Assembly: GCF_026151205.1 (NCBI RefSeq)
Contig: NC_087077.1
Coordinates: 17,344,475-17,408,474 of the forward strand
Direction of reading: 5' to 3'
Source: Bolinopsis microptera
Taxonomy: Eukaryota > Ctenophora > Tentaculata > Lobata > Bolinopsidae
DNA length: 64,000 bases
How positions within the stretch are numbered: position 1 is the first letter of the stretch; every line of letters begins with the position of its first letter. A model generated the notes under the pieces. That model was not told where the DNA came from. It saw only the letters and a program-made list of their open reading frames with translations, and did no database searches. Both the position numbers and the translations under genes were made by a program. Positions 27,201-41,500 of this stretch are shown piece after piece.

Positions 27201-30200
27201 TGAGAACGAAACGCTTAGTAACTTGATAAAGATCAATTATTTGCAATTGTGTAAATTGTACAATTAATCGTTCTAATTTTGTGTTTGTCACTTGCTGCCC
27301 AAAACAATCTGCAACTAGTACAAATCATTCAATACTTAAGTAAATCGGATTAAAATCAGATTAATCAAGACCAATATATGAAAATCACGTACCTGGCCTT
27401 GTTTCGAGGTGCTGTTTGATTCCATCTCCGAGCTGGGCCTTAGCCAGCTCGTTCTGCCTGGATATCAAGCTGGGGTCCACATCTGAAATAACTACAAATC
27501 TCAACCCCATGATGTCAACGAAATGCAATCAAACTCCACAACTAACCTATACATTCCATTCACCAGTGTGCCTGTATAGGAACTAGAAATAAAATAGCTC
27601 TGAATTGATCTAAATACTAACATTTAGTTCCGGCGCTGTTTCCAGTTCGCAGAATATTGTTGTGCACCAGGCTCACTGCGTCCGGGCGCTTGACAATCTT
27701 TTTGTTAAGGAAGTCGGTAGTCTGAAAGACATACAGGTCATGTCACTGGTGACCAAAGTGATGAAATTAGACAGGATATAATATGCATTGTTGAATCGGA
27801 AACGGACATTAAATAACACTTCACACGACGGTGCTATGGGAAACACTGACCTGAGCCCGCTGCAGCTTTGCTCGACTATCATGAAATCCTGGACTTAGGC
27901 CTGAAATGTTGGTTCGTCAAACATTCACTGTTACTAATATTAAGTTTGTAATCCTGCTTAAACGCAAGTGGATTATGCATGATTAATGATATTTATTTAA
28001 ATATTGCCATTATTTTCAGCGAAAACTGAAAGCCATAACTACAATCGTCTTTTTATTGCCAAGAAAATATCGCGCGTGCGCGCGTTTACCAAAACATGAC
28101 TTTCACTGTCCCATCTCATATTCAATTCGTCTGAATACTTAGAAGCAAGGAAAGGTTTGCTTGATTAAATTTTGACCACTTTTAAAGAGGGTAAATTTCG
28201 TAGACATTTAGTTACCACACACCATGAGTACAGCTCACGTGTGTTGCTATAGTTACAAGAGTATTGTACTATGTCGGCTGGATTCCCGGAATTTAAGAGC
28301 GAGGAATGAGTGAGATGCAATGTATTGACGTAGCTAGAGAACGCGTGGGCTCAGTAACACTAAAACCTAACTAATATTTCAGTTCCCATTATTACTGTGA
28401 GAGGAAGGGGAATTTAGGACTAAGAGAGAATCATGTAAGGAAGCGAAGTTTGCAGAGACCTTCCACAAGGCCCCGAACAGCCTGCAAGACTACAGAGTAC
28501 TTTAAATAGACTACTAGACTACTTTAACGAGAGTTTTCTTTTAAGACACTGTAATTATTGTAATGTAGTTAAAAAGTAAACTATGTTAAGGCTTAAGCCA
28601 GAGCAAATAACAATGTAACATATTCCATTATAATCCAATCATAACACCCTTTAGGCGTAAAACTAGCGCTAGAGAGCGCAGGAGACAACTAGGGTAAACA
28701 CTGATTTGTTGTCACACGTGCAAACTGATCCAGGGATAAGATTGACCCTGTATTTAGAGCGCTGCTATAATACATGTAACAATGAAGGTGCTGTATATCT
28801 AGGGCAGGTCGAGCAAAAGTGCAGCGCGTGCCACAAGTAACAGCCAATTTTAAAACTGAACCAAATCTGACAGTACAAGCAAAATTTAACAGTTAAAATA
28901 CTAATAACTATACATAAGTATATATATATACTATATAGTAGGTAATAAGTATATGTAGGTTAACAAAAGTAGGTGTTGCATATTTCCTTTTTAAACCAGG
29001 TTGAAAGGCTAATGAGAAACTCAACAACTAATACTACTACTAATAGTAGGGTGTATTGTGCTGGCAGTGCCAATGTAATGTGCGTCATAAGAACAAAATG
29101 TATATTTATATATAAGAACATAATGTATTCTCTCAAAAGCTTATTTTAAGAAGTTATTTTGGTTTTGGTACAGAAAATAGCGCATGTCACACCGCTCAGT
29201 TAACACGAGTACATGCAGTGTGGAACATTATCAGTTAAACCACGGATTACATCCCCTCAAATCCCCTGGGGACATCTCGTTACCTGTCAGCCCCGGCCCT
29301 CACAACACGATAATCACCATGACAACTCACTTTGTTCGCTAACAGTAGGTAGGCGGCACAAGTCTACACCACGTGACGCTAACACACACATTTGATTGGT
29401 GCTAGAGGAGGAGAGTGCTGATTGACTTATTACTACTATGTAAGTCACGTAACTATAGAAACACACGTGCAACTAACAGGGAAAGAAACTCACAAACCTC
29501 GCCCACAAAACTATAAAGCGTAAAGAAAATAATAATAATGCTGGAGAGAGAGTAGCAGGTTTCTCTTTGTGAATCACGTGATATTCTCACTGGCACGTGG
29601 TCGTGTTTGTATACCGAAACTACACTAGTGACATGGAGAGAGTGACGTTTTGAAGGGTATCTTGTTTTAAAGTAATGTACCAGTATAACAATATATATAC
29701 CAGTGTCCAGTATATAGAGTATATAATATAGAGTAAATAATATAGAGTAAGTATAGATAAATATAATATCGGTACACCTCTCAGATAGGTGTACCGAATG
29801 CAGTGCACCTCTGCTGCTAGAATGCAGTGCACCTCTGCTGCTAGAATGCCATGCAGTGCACCTCTGTTGCTAGAATGCAGTGCACCTCTGCTGCTAGAAT
29901 GCAGTGCACCTCTCTGCTGCTAGAATGCAGTGCACCTCTGTTGCTAGGCTGCTAGAATGCAGTGCACCTCTCTGCTGCTAGAATGCAGTGCACCTCTCTG
30001 CTGTTAGAATGCAGTGCACCTCTCTGCTAGAATGCAGTGCACCTCTCTGCTGCTAGAATGCAGTGCACCTCTGTTGCTGCTAGAATGCAGTGCACCTCTC
30101 TGTTGCTGCTAGAATGCAGTGCACCTCTCTGCTGCTAGAATGCAGTGCACCTCTCTGCTGCTAGAATGCAGTGCACTTCTCTGCTGCTAGAATGCAGTGC

Positions 30201-31541
30201 ACCTCTAGATTCTAGGCTGCTAGAATGCAGTGCAAGGCACAGCAGCACTATTCATGACGTCACATCCCTGCTGTATATACTAATTGAGAAATAACACTCC
30301 TCGAACATGTTCCAACAAGGTACGTACATTATTGTCAGATGTTGGGTAAATATGCGCGTGTGTGTGTGTGTTCCCCAGACTTCATAAGGGTTGTAACATG
30401 GTCTGAATTTAAAGAATTTGAGGATCGAGAGCAGCAGTAGAGACCTGTTTACGAGGGAGAGGAGGAGGGAGACATGATTATTATGTGTATATAATAAGAC
30501 GTTGTAGAGTACACTATTCTTGTAGCTTCATTATAATGTTAGTATGTACGCGCTAACTTTCAGACAAGTTTGATTGAATCACCGCTCACCTCCTCCCCAG
30601 ACACTACTATATAACATAGTACTTCAACAATACTACACTACTACAGAGTCAGTATGTAATATAATATACATACGTTGGGGTCTATAGCTCAATCACTGAG
30701 TACCCGATTGAGATGATTATTTTTGATATGACTTGTTTTCATCACTGGTTCGAGGAAAACATCAAATAATATAAGAATGATACTCTTTTTATTCGAATGA
30801 AGGTCCAAATATGAAACATTGCTATGTTGTAAGTCCTAGCGTATGTACACTGACTTTTATCCCCCTGTATACGATACTAATATGATACTTACATAATATT
30901 AATATAATGATACTAAATATTGTACACTGTACACTGTACATAGAACATTGTACACTGTACAATGTACATAGTACACTACACACTGTACACTGCACACTGT
31001 ACATTGCAGCTGTACACTGTACCCACAGAAGCTGCTAATTCTTATAGTGAGTCATTTAGGTGAAATTCAATACAAGGGATGGGGACAGTGCCAAATAGTA
31101 AATACACGATCCCACAGCATGGTGTCGACATCAAGGATAAGAAACATTAACCCAATCATTTAACGTAAACAAAGTGTTTTTATCACGTGACAATTTTGGT
31201 GCCGTCAGCCGTGGACGCAGAATCTAGCAATTTATCTATGAATTTTTATACAACTAAAAGAAGATGCGGGGTCGTACGGTTTGTTAAACTTAGTTTTCAA
31301 AACAGACCACGGCTGTTTTGACAGGTGACAAACCAAGTGTGTAACTATAGCAACACACGCACTCCCCTCTCTGTAACAAGCAACAAGGCACACAAGGAAT
31401 ACGGAGCATCTGTGTATAACAAGGAATACAGAGCAACGGTGTATAACGGTACACTTTGTATTGTATATATTAGGCAGTAAGGTGGGAGAGTGGGAGAGAG
31501 AGAGATAGAGGGAGGGAGGGAGAGAGACATAGAGAGTGAGA

Positions 31542-31634
<93 letters not shown>

Positions 31635-31887
31635 CGAGAGAGTGGGAGAGAGAGAGAGAGAGAGGGCGAGAGAGTGGGAGAGAGAGAGGGAGAGAGAGGG
31701 AGAGAGAGAGAGATAGAGAGAGAGATAGAGGGAGAGAGAGAGAGGGAGGGAGAGAGAGAGGAAGAGGGAGAGTGGGAGAGAGGGAGGGAGAGAGAGTGGG
31801 AGAGAGTGGGAGAGATAGAGGGAGAGAGAGAGGGAGAGAGAGAGAGAGAGAGGAAGAGGGAGAGTGGGAGAGAGGGAGGGAGGGAGA

Positions 31888-31975
<88 letters not shown>

Positions 31976-32225
31976 CATGGGCTGCCAGAATACCGGCTGT
32001 TTTGACAGGTGACAAACCAAGTGTGTAACTATAGCAACACACGCACTCCCCTCTCTGTAACAAGCAACAAGGCACACAAGGAATACGGAGCACCTGTGTA
32101 TAACAAGGAATACAGAGCAACGGTGTATAACGGTACACTATGTATTATATATATTAGGCAGTAAGGGGGGAGAGTGGGAGAGAGAGAGATAGAGGGAGGG
32201 AGGGAGAGAGACATAGAGAGTGAGA

Positions 32226-32304
<79 letters not shown>

Positions 32305-32441
32305 CGAGAGAGTGGGAGAGAGAGAGAGAGAGAGGGCGAGAGAGTGGGAGAGAGAGAGGGAGATAGAGGGAGAGAGAGAGGGAGAGAGAGAGAGAGGAAG
32401 AGGGAGAGTGGGAGAGAGGGAGGCCGAGGGAGAGAGGGAGG

Positions 32442-32525
<84 letters not shown>

Positions 32526-35500
32526 CATGGGCTGCCAGAATACAGACTGTAAAGGAGCCTGTATAACTAAGGCTAACCGATAATTATCTATAGTTAAGTA
32601 CAATGGTACAATGGTAATACCTTTTCTACAAGTTACATTATAGGACGCCTTGTTCGAGACAATACAACCCTTTGAAACACTACAACTAGGCCTTGTAATT
32701 ATATAATGAACTTATTGTAACTAGGTTATATTAACAATATAGATTATTATGCGAATCTATTATCATGATTATGAAGAATAGTTTAATATCAATCTTAGAA
32801 TCGATTCGGTGAACGGAAAACAATTTTTGAATCCGATTGTTCTGAATCCTTAGATTAGGAAACAGTAAACACCAGTCTAGCAGTTTGTAACACTAGTAGA
32901 CTGTGTTCAACTCTTTGTAAGTTTTGTGAAGTAGTAACCTAGGTTACTAGTAGTTACCTAGGTTACTGAGGGGAGTAAGTAGTTTGGTCCTATCTCGTAA
33001 CTTACAGTATTTATAATCAGCCCATATCAACAAAGACATTATCTAATATTACACGGCTTCAACAAAGTTATTGAAATTACAATATTACAAGTTACATCGT
33101 CTCTGTCACAAAATTAGTTAATTAATGTAGCAGTATTTGCTGCTAATAATGTAACAGTATTTTCCAGTATTACAGGGATTACAGCAGCATGCTTGGGCTC
33201 CAGCTCGATACTTTTTATAATGAATTTCCTGAAATCCAATTCTCTATTCAATTTGTGGTCCGTGATCCAGAGATGGACAAAGCTAACATTTTTGTGGTGA
33301 ATACAAAGTTGGTATGCGGATACAAACATCCGTTTGTAACACGAGGTGTGCGGAGTTTTAGTTTAATTTTATTAAATTTACATCTTTTAAGATATTAGAT
33401 ATATTATATAATAGTTGTCCTTCATGCAGGACTCAATAACCTTTTGGGATGTTATTTTATTATCGAAGTGTTAGAATACATTGTTATACATTGTTATACA
33501 GTGTTATACAGTGTTACATTATATTACATTTACTGTACATTTTGTTTAGCATTAACTAAAAGCATTCAATATTAAAATTCACTATTAAGCTCGACTTGAC
33601 GGACTCCGCGAAAATGAAACGGCAACTGGGCAAATGGATTTTCTTTATTATGTTGAATATTTTAATGCAAGAATTAAATCCAGTCCATGGGAGATCTTCT
33701 GATTTTCTGTATCCTTACCCCTTAACAATGTTTCTATGAGAAAACAATGCATTTAAATACGCAAAATAAGATCTGTAACTCAGACTCAGACTTAAAAGTG
33801 CAGAAACAAGTTTAATTGCTTTGCACTTTATCATTGGTACTTTCTGGAACTTTCTGGAACTTTCTGGAGCAACCCCAGAAAAACCACAGCGTGGTTCAAC
33901 AACTGTTTGTCTATTATATGTCTCTATTATACGAGCAGGTCTACTCACATCTCAATTAAAAATCTTAAACCAATAACTGTTTTAAGATTTATATAACGAT
34001 TATGATTATAAATTCAACTATGATGTCACTACATTTAAATAAAACATTATCATTAACCAAATTATTGTCATTAGAGACGAATCAAAAGTGATAACTGATA
34101 AGTTCATTACCCAACCATTAAGCGAATTACATATTATAACTAGAACACATATCTCTTAATTCCTCTGTGACACAGGTATTTGACTATTAGATAATAACGC
34201 TCCCCTCGCTACAGTTAGTATATAGAGTGAATGGGATGTGGAGGCCCTGTGGAGAAGGGGTTCCTGGAATGTGGAGGAGGCGTTCCTGAAATGAGGAGCT
34301 CTATTCACGGACTCAGCTTACATTGAATATTATTTCTAATTATATGTTCTGCTTTTTATGCGAAATACAACCCATGATTTGCAGATAAGTAGATAATATT
34401 ATTTAAAGTTTTTACGCAATAATCCACATTTATAGGCTTTTTTATCAAAGCTAGGGAGGATGTGAGCCGTATTACGTGGTATTGACACGAGGTATTGACA
34501 CGTGGTATTGACACGTGATTTTTCGCTGCTGGAAGCTGATTGTCTCCTAACTTTAACATGTCAGAGAACATGTGGTCCACCACGCTAAAAGTTAACCTCT
34601 AACTCCCAATCTTAGAGAGTGTGTGATTCTCTAACTCACACACTTTGATTGTACAGTAATTTAGCGGGGAGCTCCTGGCGTAGAGTAACCGAGTCTAATC
34701 AAGCCAGAATTAGAATGCGTCGTTTAACACTGTACTTTTACATTATGGAGCAACATCATCACAGTAACAGTAACATCATATCATCACAATGCAAAGTCAC
34801 AAACAAAACAGCTACATCAACATGAAATCTCTTTTAAACTTTGTTAGAATCTTGAGCTTGACTAGTGGCTACACAGTGTTACAGTACGTTCAGTTGGCGG
34901 AGACAACTCTTGATTGACAAATAGAATGACAGTTAATGACACCAAGACCAAGTCAAACTATACCGGGAAAGTTGCACTGGTATAGAAACCCCGGGATAGA
35001 GGGGTTCACATCATGGTTTTACTGTACCCTCAATTTTACTTTAGAGGGGTTCACATCATGGTTTTACTGGCAGCCAGCACTTGAACTCTTTCTGAGATAC
35101 TGGAAACGTGTTCTGTAAAATTAGAACTAATAGGTCTGATAGTAATGGGAACCATCCGACACACGACAGGTATCTAACCAGCTTTCAGCCTCGACCAATC
35201 AAAACGCAGTACCAGCTGTCACGTGTCAACTTGCCCACGTGTCACATGTCAACTTGCACACCAGTGTTCAGATCTAAAAACCTGTCCTTACTTAGGCTAC
35301 TAAACCTGCTGTAACAGTTTTTGTAATGCTAGTTGTCCTAATCCCTTCTTTAATTGAAAATGGAGAGCGAACTACTTGTACATGGGTTAAAAAAACCGTA
35401 AGCTTGTTGCCTGCACAAGAGTGAAGAGCGATTCTAGTGGCGATTTTGATAGATTCTGGCAAGGATTTTGGTAACAATTAAATTTTAGTTGAAACATATC

Positions 35501-38500
35501 TCATCAAGAAAGAAAAATGTGGATATAAGGGATTTGTGTTTTATTTAATTGGCGTCCTGAATCTCCGATTGCCGTTTTGAAATTTAATTAAAAACCAAGT
35601 ACTGACCTATTTTGTAGTCTTACAATTTGGTTCCCCTCCCCTCAGTATTGTAGCTTTAAGACAAGTAGAATCACGATCAATTTAACAAACACTTAATGAA
35701 ACACTGCCTTCTACTTAATATAATCCTTTTCACGCCACAGTGAACTTTAAACTGCACTTTATTTACCGATTACATTAGGGCGGGGGCTCCAATATACAGT
35801 ATCAGTACGTGATATTGTAACATTGTGTGTGCTCACCCTACCCCTACAGAGAGATTCTAACTAATCACTTAAATAACCCATCCAGTGTATTTCGTCGCCT
35901 CTCTCCAAGTATCAACATTAAACATGTCCTTTAAAAGAGGTGTGGTTTAACTATCAGTAAAGTGAAGTACAGAAACATTTAGTTCTCGACACACCTACCT
36001 TCTTTAGAACATCTAAAGAAGGTAGTATCTAAACAGTAAACTACAAGATAAATATTATATAGGCCCCACCCACAGTGCTTACATCTAAACAGTAAACTAC
36101 AAATACTATATAGGCCCCACCCACAGTGCTACATCTAAACAGTAAACTACAAATATCATATAGGCCCCACCCACAGTGCTACATCTAAACAGTAAACTAC
36201 AAATATTATATTATGGGCTCCACCCACAGCGCTACATCTAAACAGTAAACTACAAATATCATATAGGCCCCACCCACAGTGCTACATCTAAACAGTAAAC
36301 TACAAATATCATATAGGCCCCACCCACAGTGCTACATCTAAACAGTAAACTACAAATACTATATAGGCCCCACCCACAGTGCTACATCTAAACAGTAAAC
36401 TACAAATACTATATAGGCCCCACCCACAGTGCTACATCTAAACAGTAAACTACAAATACTATATAGGCCCCACCCACAGTGCTACATCTAAACAGTAAAC
36501 TACAAATACTATATAGGCCCCACCCACAGTGCTACATCTAAACAGTAAACTACAAATATTATATAATAGGCCCCACCCACAGTGCTACATCTAAACAGTA
36601 AACTACAAATATTATATAGGCCCCACCCACAGTGCTACATCTAAACAGTAAACTACAAATATCATATAGGCCCCACCCACAGTGCTACATCTAAACAGTA
36701 AACTACAAATATTATATAGGCCCCACCCACAGTGCTACATCTAAACAGTAAACTACAAATATTATATTATGGGCTCCACCCACAGTGCTACATCTAAACA
36801 GTAAACTACAAATATTATATAGGCCCCAGGCCCACCAACAGCGCTACATCTAAACAGTAAACTACAAATATCATATAGGCCCCACCCACAGTGCTACATC
36901 TAAACAGTAAACTACAAATATTATATAATAGGCCCCACCCACAGTGCTTCATCTAAACAGTAAACTACAAATATTATATAGGCCCCAGCCCCCACCCACA
37001 GTGCTATCGGAGCAGTATTACAAACCAGTCCCCAATCATTTCCTCTACAAGAACGCCCTTAAATTACAGTCTGATAAATATTAAATAGGCTAGCCATATC
37101 AATAATAAATCGGTATATCGGTAATATGCAATTAACTTATCATATTATCGTATTATGATAATATATTTTATAACTTATTATACGGCATACAGGGTGATTC
37201 AAAAAGAGTGTTCGGATTTAAAGGAGTGATGGAGCAAATTTTGAAATATGAGTTGTATAAATTCATTGTATAAATTTTATTCTGGCTTGTGATCCTAACT
37301 CATAATTTGGTTGATTTATGGAAACGTTCCAAAACGTTTCAATATCTTGGGCCTGTTTTTTTCACGATTTTTAGAGGGCTGTCAATTCTAAACTCGATTT
37401 AAAATGTTTGAAGAGCCTATCTCAACATTGTGTCCGGGTAAGAAAGAGAGAGAGAGTCTAGCACTTAGCTCACTTAGACATATTACTCGGTCTAACTGCA
37501 GCGCGAATAACACTGATTTGTAAAATACATCGTGATTTAATATTATATGTGTTGCAAGGGAGAACCTTCCCTATCTTGTAACTGAGATATTAACTGAGAT
37601 ATCTTGCAACTAATATTATTCAGGGGGATATTATATTAGGAGTTAGCGCATATATATATATTATATATTATATAATATATTATATATTATATATTATATA
37701 TTATATATTATATATTATATATTATATATTATATATTATATATTATATATTATATATTATATATTATATATTATATATTATATATTATATATTATATATT
37801 ATATATTATATATTATATATTATATATTATATATTATATATTATATATTATATATTATATATTATATATTATATATTATATATTATATATTATATATTAT
37901 ATATTATATATTATATATTATATATTATATATTATATATTATATATTATATATTATATATTATATATTATATATTATATATTATATATTATATATTATAT
38001 ATTATATATTATATATTATATATTATATATTATATATTATATATTATATATTATATATTATATATTATATATTATATATTATATATTATATATTACTAGA
38101 AACCCGCCGCTAGTCGAAAGCTTTGTTCGAGGAAATTTTAAGCATCAGTTATGTTTTAATTTCTCTTCATCATATAGCCCCAAAACAATACTTTTTACCG
38201 CATCAAAAAATTTCAATCACAACCAAAGTTATAAATATATATAGGTATATAGCGTCATGAGGGTAAATGTGAGCTAGTTGTGAAATTATGACGTAGCATA
38301 CAGCATAACACCGCGCGTAGTTAAGATGTTTTTGCTCGCGCACGTGCATTTTAACGTTGCTACGCAACAGCGCAGTAAACCTTTGCTAAAATAACGACAT
38401 TATTCTAACGGTTATTTTACCTCACTTCCGACGTTAATTATAAAAAATCTAAAGCCTAAATCAAAATTCTAAGAATGCTATAGCCTATTCCTATCCTTTT

Positions 38501-41500
38501 TCTACAACCCTGCTAAAAATGGCGAGGTTTCAACTCCATTTGCGAGCTGGGTTTGATTTCACCAGAGGGTCATTTTGAGGTCGATTTTCGGTGTTTTTTC
38601 TTCTATGTCCCCGTTGCCGGGGAAATTTCGTCAAGTTTAAATTATAGTATAGATATATTATATATTATATATTATATATTATATATTATATATTATATAT
38701 TATATATTATATATTATATATTATATATTATATATTATATATTATATATTATATATTATATATTATATATTATATATTATATATTATATATTATATATTA
38801 TATATTATATATTATATATTATATATTATATATTATATATTATATATTATATATTATAATATATTATATATTATATATTATATATTATATATTATATATT
38901 ATATATTATATATTATATATTATATATTATATATTATATATTATATATTATATATTATATATTATATATTATATATTATATATTATATATTGCATATTAT
39001 ATATTATATATTATATATTATATATTATATTATATTATATTGTGTATATATATATTATATATTATACTAGGAAGCCCGTGGTCACAGGGACGAAGCTAAT
39101 AGTATTCTTTGGTAGTCAGTTTTTATAGCATATTCAACAAATATCCGTCACAACCGAAGATACAGCCGATTAAATGGTAGCTTGCACTAAACACAACGTA
39201 ATTACCACAAAACCGATCAAAATGCCCCTAGCTCAAATCCTTGCACGTGCAAGTGCACTTTTATCACCGTTACCATGGTTACTTTGCAACAACTTATTTC
39301 TCATCTAATTTGCACGTGGGCGGTCGTACAGTGCAGTGTACGTACATAAAGAATTCTCTGAATTATTGTGTATATATAACTATTATTATATCTCTATTAT
39401 ATTGAGCTGGGTGGAACTTACAGTTGGTGGACGGTCTCGTGACTTGTAAATCACAGTAAACGGTAAGTTTTGAAAGGTTCGATTATCGGCAGTAACCAGT
39501 ATCTAAGAAATAGATGACGGTTAACTATACTAGAGTAACCATTGCATGACTACAGTACTAGTAACCATGACTACAGTACTAGTAACCATGACTACAGTAC
39601 CAGTAACCATGACTACAGTACCAGTAACCATGACTATAGTACCAGTAACCATGACTACAGTACCAGTAACCATGACTACAGTATCAGTAACCATGACTAC
39701 AGTACCAGTAACCATGACTACAGTACTAGTAACCATGACTATAGTACCAGTAACCATGACTACAGTACCAGTAACCATGACTATAATACAAGTAACCATG
39801 ACTACAGTTCCAGCAACCATGACTACAGTACCAGTAACCATGACTATAATACCAGTAACCATGACTACAGTATCAGTAACCATGACTACAGTACCAGTAA
39901 CCATGACTACAGTACTAGTAACCATGACTATAGTACCAGTAACCATGACTACAGTACCAGTAACCATGACTATAATACCAGTAACCATGACTACAGTACC
40001 AGCAACCATGACTACACCCCAGCACCGGTTAACACACCCGGTTAACACACCCGGTTAATACCCCCGGTTAATACCCCCGGTTGATACCCCGTTTAATACC
40101 CCCAGCACCGCTTACTACCAAACGCTCGAAAGGGGAACTGTAATGTTCACCTCTACGGGTTGATGATCACATAGCATGATATAATAAGCGGATATACATA
40201 CGCTCTAAAATGCTTTATTTCATAAGTTATTTGCGTTCAGATGGGACACATACAACCAGTTTAGTGTACATACTTATAGGTGGTGACTTCACTTAGATGC
40301 TCTTTAATACGCCAGATATAAAGACTTCCCAAAACTATTTAAATCACCAGAATCAAATACAATAAATATCTTACTTCCCGAAACCATTACGATCACGTGA
40401 CTTTAAGATATGTCGACTATTCGTTGACTATAATAACAGGTCACCACCTTAACATCACGCCACCAACCCTGTGGCGTAACGTCCTGTCACAAATACACCG
40501 CTTCAATGAAAATGATAGTTAAATCTGAACAAAGCCGGGTTTTGCAAGTGTTACTTCCTTTAGTGGCTCAGTAAATATTACAAAATTTCCACTGAGAACT
40601 TGACAATCAGTCCCAGACAGTAATTCTTATTTGATTGGGAACTATTATAAATGTGCTAAATGTATACAGAATATTTTAACAGATTAACATTTTTATTGCA
40701 TACATATAATTAGACTTGCTTATATTTATAAAACATAATTATGGCTTATGTCTAGAGCACGGAGTATGCCCCTGTAAACAACTCTACACTTAATATTAAT
40801 AAATATACAGCAGGAGAGCTGTCTCACTATGTTGTTGAGGGAGACTACATTATTTAACTGACACAGTTGTTAAATAAATCATATTTAGATCATATAAAGT
40901 TGATTAAATCATTACATCGCGAATATATGTATTGTTTCCTTCTTCTGAAGTTTGATGATAGATACTTAATATATATAATATATATAATGTACTTAATGAA
41001 TATCAAACAATGTTTTAAAGGACCACTAACGACGAACTGTCGCAATCTAACAGTTAGAGGACTGTTAGAGGGCTGTTAGAGGGCTGTTAGAGGACTGTTA
41101 GAAGGCTGTTAGAAATTAGAGGACTGTTAGAGGACTGTTATAATAGGGCTGCTAAAGGGCTGTTAGAGGACTGTTAGAGGACTGTTAAGTGTTAGAGGGC
41201 TGTTAGAGGACTGTTAGAGGGCTGTTAGAGGACTGTTAGAGGGCTGTTAGAGGGCTGTTATAATAGGGCTGCTAAAGGGCTGTTAGAGGACTGTTAGAGG
41301 ACTGTTAAGTGTTAGAGGGCTGTTAGAGGACTGTTAGAGGGCTGTTAGAGGACTGTTAGAGGGCTGTTAGAGGGCTGTTAGAGGACTGTTAGAGGACTGT
41401 TATAATAGGGCTGCTAAAGGGCTGTTAGAGGACTGTTAGAGGACTGTTAAGTGTTAGAGGGCTGTTAGAGGACTGTTAGAGGGCTGTTAGAGGACTGTTA

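Noticed and set aside
31232-32603. Long open frames of Ser-Leu or Arg-Glu repeats on both strands
   Set aside because: They are translations of (GA)n microsatellites, open in several frames at once.
38553-39128. 191-codon Tyr/Ile-rich frame
   Set aside because: Translation of the (TATATTA)n satellite.
39530-40058. 170-codon frames (TMTTVPV, HDYSTSN, VMVTGTV repeats)
   Set aside because: A 21-bp satellite keeps all frames open; no start context, splice sites or homology.
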